Below are positions 33,106-45,200 of a stretch of DNA of 64,000 nt, one piece after another. Within the stretch, counting starts at the first letter, position 1. Every line of letters begins with the position of its first letter. The notes beneath the pieces were generated by a model, which saw only the letters and a program-made list of their open reading frames with translations, made no database searches and was not told the DNA's origin. Origin of the DNA: Pyrocephalus nanus (Eukaryota > Chordata > Aves > Passeriformes > Tyrannidae); contig CM076272.1 of assembly GCA_038380795.1 (NCBI GenBank), positions 5,948,001 through 6,012,000 of the forward strand, read 5' to 3'. The position numbers and the translations under genes were made by a program.

Positions 33106-35470
33106 TGTATTATATTTTACATAAATGCTGCATGGTAGGAGAGAGAGAGTGAAGATCCTCTGGGGTGCAGGATGCAGACAGCCAGCAGTGAATTGAATAA
33201 CTGAGTTTAAAGGACTGGCTCAGGATTAGTGTTGATGGCTGTTGTGAACTTGACATTTTGAAGAAACTGATGGAACTGAATTGAGTGGGGCAGGGGGCTG
33301 GCATAAGAGTTTAAAAATGCTTTGTGAAATGCACAGCACCAGAGAAAACTGCAAAAGACTTGCAGTGAAGGCACAAGCTCAGGCACCGTGATAATAGGTG
33401 GAACAACTGTCAAATGCTCAGTAACATGCAGTGGAAGGAATAATTTCAGCCAGTCATGTAAATTGGCTGAGGGAAAAGGTGAAATGTCATTGATTCAATG
33501 ATAATGAAATTATCTGCTCAATGTTAAGCAACAGAGAAGCAAACGAGCTGTGTAGATGTTTAAAGAAAAGTATGGAAAGTAATAGTGAGCTTATAATGTT
33601 TTAAGAGTAAAGTTTGCTGTGGCTGCACTGCTGTTATGAGGAGATGAAAGGGGAACAAAGGGACGTAATTTTTGCCCCAGAAAGACACAAGTGAGAGCAA
33701 AGTAGAACTGTGTGTGCTAAAGAGAAGGCCTGACTGGTGTGTTTGTACTGGTGGGTGCTCTGAATAAGAAACACCTGAAAAAGAAACGTGTGTTTCACAT
33801 GTTACAGTGGCTTTTCCCCTTCTTCTATGTGTGTGAGCAATAAGCAATGAAAATGAAACTTATCACTATCAGATGTCAGTGAGGCCAAAAGAACTTCTGA
33901 ATTATTTTGCTGTTCTCCAAAGCAGTATCATTAGTCACAGCAGGGGGAAAAACAATAGGAGATCTGGCTGGACTTGGTTTACAATGGCAGTTCCTGTATT
34001 TCAGTGGTATTTCTATTAGTGTTAGATACAAATCTTAATTCTTGGTCAAACTTCCCTAACTTTAGTGCACATATCAAACATTTATTTTAGAGATAAAGCC
34101 CATGCAAAATTCTGCCAGTTCTTAGTGGAGGACCTTAATATTCAAATGTTTGTCTTTAAAAAGCATATATCTTCCTTTAAACACTCCCCCTTTAAACTCT
34201 ACAAAGCAATTACTCTTTCCAGCTCCAGATCACTGTTATTAACAGAGTAAAGCTTCACAGTGTATTAGCGCAGCTAGTTATAGGTGCTTAGTTTTTAAAA
34301 GATTATAAATAAGGATTGCAACCTGGCTCTGCATCTGAGAAAATGTCACTCATTTCAGGGCACCAGAATTTGAGCCACTGGTGCTATCTTTACTGAAAAA
34401 TGTGGGTGCTTTGTTGCAGTTTATCAATTGCTTTTGCAATTGAAAGCAACGTGAAAACAATTTATGAATTGCTTTCTAATTCTTGTAAGGGTTCTATGAG
34501 AACAACAATACATTCTTATTCTTGCTAGAGTGAAATGGAAGCCAGTGACTGTTTTTATTGAGTCTTACAGAATATGGTCTCTGACTTTAACTTGTTTCAA
34601 CACTAGACAGAGTTTGAGAACAGTTTTTATACCTGTTTGCTGTATATATTCACAGCTACAGTGAGAGTGTTTTATTGTCAGCTGTCATCTGCTGGGTTGA
34701 ATTGAGAACAGGGTAATGATTCTTTGTTGTTTGGGTTCTTGAGAGGCTTGACATCATTAACATTCGTAGAATGACATGGATCATAAATAACAGCATAGGA
34801 AAATTAGAAGGATTCACTCATATACATGAAATTTCAGTTGCAAGGTGTGAAAATACAATGATGTTCTTATGCTCTCCCCAGATAGTTGTTTTTTGGTACT
34901 CTGATGGCCAGCACAAAGTTCTCTGATATCCATGATTTCCCTGTCCCACCCCTTATATTAGCCAGAATGAAAAAGGATAAGAGTTAAAAGGAAGAAGACA
35001 CATAGTTGCAGCTTGCAGATGTTCCATCTGCTCCCTAGAGACCCTGTAGTATCATCATACAAGATGCTTTTCTGACTTGTGCCAAAGGTCCAGGGAAACA
35101 ATCCCTCACTCTGCATCCTTTGCGGTGAATGAATTCAAGCTGGACAGACTTTTGTCCTGTCAGAACTGTCTTGTAACTTTGTTACTCCATACCTATATAC
35201 AGACTCTCTACCGACCCTGGGCCCGAGCTCTCCAGCCAGGCAGATATTTCTTTATCTTCCCACATACCTCCCCTTCCCTCCCTGTGTGACTGCTTCCAGC
35301 CACAGAGAACAGCCATGCTCCAAGTGCCTTTCCAGCTTGACCTTCTGATTCTTTTCACACACACACAAATCTTAGATCTGGCTTGCTTAGAACCACAATA
35401 TTTTCACTTTAGTATTTCCTTCTTCTTCTTCTTTTCATATCCAGGTGGCTGGCGTTGTCCATCCCACTAG

Positions 35471-35495
35471 TGTTACTTGTTACCCACAAGTAACA
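35471..35495. repeat. Perfect hairpin, 10-bp stem
   Basis: TGTTACTTGT, then loop TACCC, then ACAAGTAACA. The arms are exactly complementary. No transcript or factor is known for it. Confidence 0.6.
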
Positions 35496-38400
35496 TTACA
35501 AGTTATCAATTTCAAAGTTCCGTAGAAGGAGAAGGGCTGGTGAGTCACTTTTGAAATTCTGGCGTGGTCAAGGTCAGTTACATCACTTGTACTTGGTCAC
35601 TGCACAATACTTGGTGTAGAAACAGCTATGTCAAATATGCTCCAAACCAAACCAGTATTTTGGAGCTCCCAGAAGGTTTAAATATGTTTCTTTCATCTTC
35701 CAGTAGTGACAATGCTTTTGGTTAATACTTAGTTAGGGATAATGTACTATTTTTTTGGAAGATTGTAAAATCTCCGTCACTTGGGCTTTTAAAAACAGTT
35801 CTAACAGGCAATGCCAGGAGCTTTGATCCTGCTGTGGGACAGGAGTCCCTGGAGTCCCTGGCATGAACATTTTCTGTGACTATGTGACTACAGGATTCAT
35901 AGCCTCTTTGAAGTAGAATTATTGGGCAACTTAATAACATAGACATAAATGAAGACATTAGAAAGACAAGTAGTCCCACATATCAAGAAAATTACAGCTA
36001 TTTTGATTTAATATAGGAAATGCAGTGAGATTGCAAGGATAGTATAGAAATAGTTTAGTCTGCATTTGGGTGCCAGAATGTCTGCACATTAGCTTTTGGG
36101 AATTCCTTCTTTTTGCTGTCCAGAGCTGATGCTTACTAACTCCAGCTGCGACAAAATTCTCTCCTTAGATTAATGACATCTAGACCAATTCCAGGAAGGA
36201 GGATAATTTGGACGTGAAGACAAGGAAAAGAGTTAGTCAACTTAGAATGTAGGGTAGTTTTACAGCCAAAATTAAACTGTTGCTCCTGTTCCTTGAGACT
36301 TAAAAACTAAAATGGACTTCCAGGTTGTAGTATAGGAAACATTTGGGTGGGCAGAGGAGTGACCTCCCTCCATCAATGTTTTCTGTTAGTGACTTTTATT
36401 ACGTGCCTGAGTAGGGGCAGAATGTGGCACAATTTACAGTGGTACTTAGGGCCTGACTTGGTAACTTAAGATTCCTTAATGTATTGTTCTTCAGGGATAT
36501 TGCAAAATCTGTATCAAATTTTTCAAGCCACATTTCAGAGTATGGTTTATTGTATGATATGTTCAACTGATATTTAGGATTGTTTTTGTACTGCAGAGCT
36601 TGAGAAATAACTTCTGGCCTGAACATTAAGTCCATGCTATTTTTGATCAGCTTTATATTCACATATGATAACTTTTATAAGTCAGACTACAGGAAAAATG
36701 GGTAAGATGGTACTTGTCCAGTGCTGAGCAGAGATTTCGTTTTGGAAGCCTTATTGGAACAGTATGACTGGACGAGAAGCTCCACATCTCCTCTGGCCTG
36801 GCAGTGGTGAGGAGGGGACAAGTGATGCTGTTTCCCCCTTGATTGCTGAACGTTTCTATGACCCTTTCTGGAAGAATGAGCATGTTACTGACTGGTAAAG
36901 CAGTGCACTGTCACCAAACCAATGTGTGGGAGTTGTACCGACAACAGCAGTGAGGTTCTTTCTTTTTCAAAGAAAAATCAACAATGAGGCTGTACAAGAA
37001 CAAAAATTAGAGCCTCAAGAGTCTACGTGCTTATGGTGCTATGACAGTGAGTACCCACAGTCATGGGAGAACAGGGAGTGTAAAGGAATGACTGCTGGAG
37101 TAAATACTGAGGATGGAGTGTGACTAAGCCAGAGCTGATGCTCACACCCTCCTCGAGGGCCAGCACTGGCAATGGGCCAGAGGAGGTGAAACTGTTGCAT
37201 CAATTTATCATATAAACAACAAATCAGGCCAGATTTATCTAATCAGCTTTTTGTGACTAAGATGCGTCTAGGCTCCTTTTTCCAAAACTGCAAGGGTTGC
37301 AGGAATAGCGAGATTAGGAATAGACTCTCTGTCTGTGTATATATATGTATGCATGCATCTATTTGATTTTTCTTTGAGCATTTGCCCTTCTGAGAGAGTA
37401 GATGGTTAAAAAAGGGATAAAGCAACATAGGAGTAAGTAATGGGGAATAGTTAACTGGAGTTGGCAATTGATCTTGGCACCCTGGAAAGCTTTCAGCAGC
37501 TAGAACATTTTATTTTTATTTTTCCATTTCAAGCAGGGTGGTGGTTGTTCAAGCTGAGCTGGCGGAAGCTTTCCAGACACCATCAGATCTTGGAGGAAAA
37601 TAGGTGTAATGTCCTTTGGAAATGAAGCAGGGAGGAAGCTGATATAGATTTCTTCTGTCACTTACTTTTGATTGACATTGTGTTTAACTCCTCCTTCAGC
37701 ACCTGGGGGACTACAGTCCGCTTCTGTTTCTTGCTGCTCTGGCTTCTCTCTCTCTCTGTGTGATTATCAGTGATCCATGTCTGGATCATGGCTCACCTTG
37801 CTGTGTTAAAGCTGGCCTTTGAAAGTGCTCTGCTTTCCCAGGACACTGCTTTATGCCAAGAGCCAAGCCAAGTGATATAGCAGGTGTGAATGTCTGTAAT
37901 AGAACAGACACTTTTGAAGCCTTCTATGTTTTAAAGGGAATTCACCAATCTTTTCCATTTCATTTATTTGCCTCACTTTATATTTCCCACTTATTTTTTA
38001 CAAGTGACCACAGAAGTGTTCCCTCCCTGAGAAAAACCCCAACAAATAAACAGCAACAACAAAACCCAAAACCCAATGTATTTTAAAAAACATTAACAGA
38101 AATTCTGTTCCGTTTCAATATTTTTAAAATTCTGTAACATTGTACTCCATTGCTTTTTTATTGCTTGAAGTTCTAATCCCTTATGACATAGTATTTTCTG
38201 CATCAGTCTACTGTGACTATAATAAAACAGAAATATTTCTAAATCATGTGTATTTAGGTTTTGTTTGGGTTTGGTTTTTCCTTTCTTTTTTTTTTTTTCC
38301 CCCCCAGATATTTCCATCTGGTGTCAAAAAAGTTCAAAAGGCCTGATTATTTTTTGGGTTATCAAAAGTTTTCTTCTGCCTGCTGCTTAAGAAGCTCTTT

Positions 38401-41400
38401 TAGAGCTTGGTTTTACCTTGTACTAACAGTAATCTTGGAATCCCAAAAACTCTTTAATTATTTGCATTTCACTACTGTGATGGATTATACTTTACAGTTA
38501 GAATCTTGACACTCTTCTAGGTTACATTTGGGTTATCTCAGCAATTAGAAAAAGGCTGGTTTTGCACCTACATAGTTTCTTAATAATCTTCTATTAAGAA
38601 ACAGGTTTTGTTTGATACATGAGAACTAGCTGGGGGGAAGATCACTTTCATTCTCTCTTCCTTCCCCAACCTCCTTTCCTCCCAACTCCTTTGTTTCTAA
38701 AAGAAATTGTAGGACAAAAGTGAGAAAACCAGAAAATTATACGAAAAATAACAAAAAGGAAACTTATAATTTTTTCACTGTAACTTAACTTCTTTGGAAA
38801 ACCCATCATTTCAAGACTATCAGCTTTCCCCTAGGGATTAAAACCCCCTGCATTTCTGTCCAGCTCCAGTCAGAGATTGTGAGGGAATAAAATTTGTCTT
38901 CTTACTGAATGAGCCCAGGACTGGATCTCTGGCCAACTAATCATTTCCTAATCTGCCAGGAAATTCTTTAGATCTCCAAGTATGCAGAGGATTGTCCCAT
39001 CTAAAACCAAACGTCCTGGCAGAACAGCTTCGTATTCTTCACTGCACACACCAGGGAACTGTGAGCTTGTGCAGGTAGAAAAACAAATATTGCAGTTGAC
39101 TCAGCATTACTCCTGCATCTCTGTGGAGGTGTCAGAAATCTCAGCTGTGCAGAGTCAGGCTTTGCTTCTTCTCCAGCCACATCCATCCATTGCAACCTGG
39201 AATCCCAAAATGCACAGAGCCCTGGGAGCATGGGAAGCACAGCATAGAGCTAGTTAAAATTTAAGATCTCTCTCAATCTCTGACACATTTCTGGACATTG
39301 TAATGCATTTTCTATTCCTTTCATCTAGTCCACACCTTAAAGTGGAGGTTACAATGTGGCTCGAGGTGCTTGTGTTGACAAGCTGTGCTTTGACTCACTG
39401 TCCAGACAGTGTATGTGTAATGTATAGAGAGGACTAGGTTAGTCTCTAGCTTTCTCAGAGTTGAAATTACATCCATAATTTTAGTAGAAAATGCTAAACT
39501 TTCAAGAGGAAGGCTGTTGAAGAGAAATAAATGGAACCATACTGTTTTCAAAAGGTAATCATTGAACCCTAGGCAAGCGTGACATAAAGATGCTTCATTG
39601 TGCAGGATGGAATTTTGGGAGTGGGTTCAATTGTCCCTGGCTCTGAACTGCAAAACGCTGCAGAAGATGCAGTGGTTACTGAAGAAATACTGCAAGTAAA
39701 TTACATAATAATATGGAAAGTAACAACCAAGTGACCTGTAAGAGTGTTAATAGTCCATTAAAAAAAAGTTTGTTTTGCTTCAGCCTACTTGGTAGTTGTG
39801 TAAACACCAGAAATTCTGTATATTATCTGAGATGTTGGAGTAGAGAACTGTTGAATTGTAGAAACAGAGATTGTTAACAGGGACAGATTCTCTTACTGGT
39901 TGTTGTGTCATTTTAGAATATGATAGTGTCCTACTGGATCAAGGGAGTTGCAGCATCTTATCACAGAATGATTTATCAAAAATAATCTTCAAAATTTATA
40001 CGACAGGGAAAATCTACTTTTGACTTCAGCTAAAAGCATCTAAAAGTCTCTTGTGCGAAGAGCTGCTTTTATGTGACCATAATTTTTCCTCTTCTTTTAC
40101 GCTCTGCCTGCCTTTTCAACTGTACAACCAACGTGCCCACTAATACTATTTCAGTGAAGTTGTTTTACTCTGTTCTGTGTTTACCACAGCGCACGGATGT
40201 GACCAGGATGCAGATGTGGAACTCTTGCCACCCATGGATGCAGTTCAGTCTTGACAAATGAGTCTTGACATGAGAATGGGCAGAATTTATTGTAGCTCTT
40301 TGCATCAGTCTCTGAAAGGTTTATGGAGAACTAGGCAGATTCTTCTTTCCAAGCCAGCAGATATGCTTTCTCCATAGGTAAGATTCTCTTAACTCAGTGG
40401 TGATATTGGCCTAAAACAGTGTAATCTCAGAGCTCTCAAAGTCCAAAGGCAAGGCTTTTGGTGTGACTAAAGAAATTTCATTCAGAGCTTATCTGAGAAG
40501 AGTAAAATGCCAGATTCCATCAGAAGGAGCAACACGTAGTTGCTGAAATGAATGTCTTTGACAGGTGAAGATACCAGGACTAGGAAACAAGCCATGCTCT
40601 TTAGAGCTCTGAGGAATATGAGTTCTTAAGCAACCATGAGCCCATTTTTCTGTGTAAAATCATTACTTAAGAGTTGAACATAAGCTGTTTCTTGCTTGCA
40701 GTGTATGGGTCTGACCCAGCGGCCTGGAATCCACATGGTGTTTCTTCATTGATTTAATTCCATTTTGGATCATCTCATGTATTGAAAGGTCCTATGCATA
40801 TATAGAGGGTAGATATAATCCAGATTGATGTATTAGATTGTATTGACTGCTCTCACATCAGTATGTGACTTATCTATGACTTACAAAGGCTACTTCCTAA
40901 TTTGTATAAAATCTCAGAGTAGAAGTTTTGAAAACATTCTCTGCTTGCAATTTAAGGCCCAAAGGTTTTTTTGGCCTTTACCTTAATAAAATGTCATGTA
41001 AATTGTCTTTTTTTTTTCTTTCACTTGTGGAAAGTGTGTTGAAACCACATATGTTTCTATGCATATGTATATACACACAAAATTCAAGAGAAGAACCCCT
41101 CTACTAAAGCTGGAATGCAAAAAGTCCTTGCTCTGGTTGAAGTGCAGGCTCTCCACAGATGTTGATTATTCACATAGGCCAGGCTTCATTCAAGATGAAT
41201 AGACAGTCCATAAAACGCACACTTTCCCTCCCTCATTCTTCTTGTTTATCTGATTTTGTGGAATGAATTTAATTAACCCCACAGAACTGCAGTAAACTGC
41301 AGGAATTGTGAAGTAAACATCCAGAAACACTGCAGATAGAAAAATTGCTGGGTAGCTGTAAGGTTATGCTTTTCTTCTTTTGTGCCTCTAAACACATATG

Positions 41401-41511
41401 TTCAAAGCTACGCATGAACTTCTTTTCTTCTCTGGGCTGAAAGGCAGAACGGAATATTTTTTATGAAAAACTTAGCAGTGCCTACTTCAAAGAAATTAGG
41501 AATTAGAGATA

Positions 41512-41547
41512 TTTAGAGAGTGAGGAGTATTACACTCACTCTCTAAA
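41512..41547. repeat. Perfect hairpin, 13-bp stem
   Basis: The arms TTTAGAGAGTGAG (41512-41524) and CTCACTCTCTAAA (41535-41547) are exact reverse complements around a 10-base loop. It ends 22 bases before the solo LTR at 41570. Confidence 0.65.
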
Positions 41548-41569
41548 CACCTCTAAGTTGCTTTTCCAG

Positions 41570-42201
41570 TGATGCCCAAAAAAGGCAGATTAAAACTGTT
41601 TAAAGACAGAGTTTTATGTCTCAAACAGCAGGTATTTATTTATTTATTGAGCAGCCGGGCAGCCTGCCAGCTATTGCTGGGAAAACAGGCTCCGAAGTGC
41701 TTGAATAGAACAAGCAATTTATACAGTTTCTAGTTACGATTACAACATAATCACATACATATTAATATTATTGCATCATTAGATTACAATATTCATAGCA
41801 GGTGGAGTCAGGGCAGAGTTTGAGGTGTGGTTTCTATTTTGAGGAATAATTTGGGGTAGTTCCGGTCTTTACTTCGTCATGGAGTCTCAAATTTACTCCT
41901 CATCGTCGGGTGACCTTTGTGACCTTTCGTTCTTTCCGTTGTTTCATATTCTGTTCACTGAGGCTTCAAGAAAGCCTTGGCTCTAGGCCTATTTTACCTA
42001 TTCAAATGTCCACCTTGGCCTATTTGGCCATAATTTATTACCTCTGGGCTCTTTGTACAATGTACCTGTAGGTTTTTAGGTCTGCAGAATTTGTACAGAA
42101 CAAAATTTCCTTAGAGCAAGGTAGAAAAAGGGGGGGAGAGAAGACTGGGTTTTTGCAGTAAGATGCTTCAATTAACCCTTCTGAAGCCTTGTCTTCCTTC
42201 A
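41570..42201 (-). mobile_element. Solo LTR (632 bp) with 4-bp TSD CCAG
   Basis: The + strand ends are TGATGCCC and CTTCCTTCA, giving TG...CA. CCAG lies directly on both sides (41566-41569 and 42202-42205). On the minus strand there is a good TATA box (CTGTATAAATTG, 41717-41723 on +). About 70-90 bp downstream comes a multiplied polyadenylation signal (AATAAATAAATAAATA, 41635-41648 on +), then a short U5. This order is that of an LTR promoter and R region. The 4-bp duplication suggests a class I ERV. It is not alignable by eye to the TGTCGTGG family or to the 541-bp LTR at 20609, so it is a third family. No internal sequence remains. Confidence 0.78.
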
Positions 42202-45200
42202 CCAGCATGAAAAATGTGCCTCTCATGATAGTACTTCTACTTCTTTATGGAATGTGATATAAACTGAGGCTCTGTGTGTGCTTATATATAAAAAATACAT
42301 GTCTAATTGTCCTGCTGAACAGATGCTGATATTACATAGATTGGGTTTTATAGGAAGGTAGGTCAGTGAAGCAGAGTTTGGGTGTCTTACTATGTGGTTA
42401 GTAGTGCATAATAGCTCTGAGAGGATGTCTGGCATGTTCCAAGAACCCTGGTCCTCCTCATCCATTTGTGCTTGACTGTGCTTGTCCCTTGTTTCAAGTG
42501 CTTGCAGTCTGTGGACCATCTGCTTGAAGTGAACTGAGCTCTGTTTACATTAAGCACAAAGGCATTATATGAGGTCTTGTTTACTAAATGATTCTCATGT
42601 TAATATTTAAATGAAATAGAGTCTCTTCCCTCTCCTATCCAGTCTTTTTTTTCCCCCTTTATTTCACTGGAGCAAATAAATTAAACGTGATTCAAGTTTT
42701 ATCAACAGTTTTTTGAGAGGCCACGTTGTGTGTATTGTGGAGAGGGCAGGCAGAGAGGCAGCTCACAAGCTGCTGCACAAGGGATTATCACCAGGGCTCA
42801 GCCTGTGGTTGTGGGGAGTCCAGCTCTGCTTGGGCCAGACTTTATGTTGACAGCTCATCCTTGTGCTATGCCTGGCTGGGGAGCAAGCTGGGGACTGCTG
42901 GCTCTGCTCAGCAGGGGGAGAGAAACACAGGAAGGCTGAGGTTCTTATGTAGTTCAGCAATGGTCCCTGTATCATCCCAGGGAAAAGATCTTTCCTGCTA
43001 TGCTTTACCTGGTATTTGTTATATGCTTTTTAAGAGTCCAAACTGAAATAAATGTGTTTTGTATTGTGTTTGGCACTTGTTGTTAATCAGATCAAGTTAA
43101 ACTGTTGAATATTAGACTTAGAAATTGTGCGTCCTGTAGTTGCTAGATTGATGAATTTATGGTCTGAATCTCTAGCATAGAAAATATATCCAAGACTGTT
43201 AGGACTTCTTCTAGTTACTCTGTTGGTGAATTTCTCAAGAACAAACCCTAGGGTGGGCTTATTAGATGAGGGAATTGCTGTTTGTGACATATGGAACATG
43301 TCTTGGTTTCTTGCCCCAGAATGACTCCCTGTTTCTAAGACAGGGTAAAATATTATTCACATTATATTCATAGAGATTTGGCTATAAAGATGACTTTTCA
43401 TGGTGTAGAAAGTGTGTTACAAAGCAGATGGATAGTCTTGGCCATGACCATTTATGTAAAAGGGTAACCTGTCCATACCCTCGCTGATGCTGTGTGCACA
43501 TGGCTCATCCTAAAAGAACCTTATTTTCCAAGAGGGAAATTGAGCACACTTCCATTTTCCACTGGCCTGTCTTTTTCTCTCTTTAATAAACTTAGAATTC
43601 AGTCAGTACACAGTGTTCAATTCCACTCTTCCCCTTCTCAGTGCAGAATGGAAATCTTTACTGTATGAAGGCTCACAGCCTCCAGTGAGAGTAAAAGATG
43701 ATGCAGATCTAATAATGTCCATGGGGCACAAGGAAGGGGGCCACCACAATGTTTTCTTTCATGCTGTTCCTCATACATTGGAAATGTTTTGAGGACTGAC
43801 CAATGTTTTGACATCAGATTTGCCTGCAGATCAGCACGCAGGTTGCCTGTGATCCAACTGTTTTCATGAATCAGGGGAAAAGCATCCAGGCATGTCCACT
43901 GTAACAGGGAGGCAAACCCTATAGCTCAGTACTTTTATCATCCATAAGCCTTTTATTTATTTTTGGTAAACAGCTCTCTTCTGCTTCAAATTAATATCCT
44001 GACTGAGTTGCTGATACAAATGTTAAACTATTTAGCATCAAGTTGCCAGAAGACAGCAAGACAAGAAACTGATAGGAGTGTTCCTGCCAATGACTTAGAT
44101 TCAAGTGTCTGATCAGAGCCATTAAACAGAGTCTGCATCTCTGGATGTTGTTCTCCAGGTTTGGCAGTCATGAAATATAGATAGCAAAATTTTTCTCAGT
44201 GGCAATGGTTTTCAGATCATTTTAAGTTCAGCCAACAATCAGTAAATCAGAAAAGAGGGTAATGTTAAGGAGGAAAACTGTCTAAAAAGATCCTCTATTC
44301 CAAGCCACACGAGTTCAGTCCATGTGTGTGTGCGTGTGTGTGTGATATAGGGACCGTGGTCCACACTGAAGTGCAGGGGCAAGAAATAATGAGTAAAAAT
44401 CAAATATTAATTCTTGCATTCCTGGAAATATAGTATTGTAGTGTACTAAGGTAATTAAAATCGTGTTGCAGAGTGAAAAATAATAATACTTTTCTGAAGT
44501 TCATTAGACCTAATTCTAATGTACTGTATGGGAATCATTTCACTGAAATAAATTATGTTGTTTTAATTTTCATACTGCTGTAGATGAGAAAAGAATGAGG
44601 CCTAGCATGAGGCTAGTTGTAGCCAAGAAGACTTCTGGAACAAAAAAGATTCATGGCTAAATTTGCATTGCTTCTGTGGGGAGGGGAAGGAAAACTGATA
44701 AGTCTAAAATAAAAAAAATAATTTGAAACAGTATTTCAGCCCATAGTCAGTAGTGCTCTGACATATGTTGGCAGGAAAGCACTGAGGTGACAAAGAATAC
44801 AGAGTAAATCAAACAAACAGCATGAACTCCAACTATCAGTCCAAATCCAGATTTTTTTCATTTAATGACCAAGCAATTGTATCACTATTCCAAGATCATA
44901 TTCTCGTGTCACATATGTTGCCTTAAGCAAATTAGCTCTGGAAACCCACTTGGGATGAAAAAGGAAAAATATAAAAGAAACAAGCAAAATTTTGTCAGAA
45001 GATCTATCCAAAGTCAATATTTATAAAGTTGTAACAGCCTAGGAGGAATCCATGCTCTTTCAGTACCACAAGCAGTGCCATTGCTTCCACAGTGTTTTTG
45101 AGAGTTTCACACCTCTGAAACAGCAAATAACTTCACAAAGACAGCTCATATGCCAGGGACTTGTCCAGACCATGTGGCTCATATTCCCTGCCCAGAAGGG

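Larger units (their letters stand above)
31133..41569. other. Intergenic, no gene recognised
   Basis: About 10.4 kb of mainly AT-rich sequence. The exceptions noted separately are a CpG cluster (33030-33105) and two perfect hairpins (35471-35495, 41512-41547). A T/C tract lies at 38285-38305. Open frames of 60-97 codons occur throughout on both strands without recognisable families or splice context. Confidence 0.6.
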
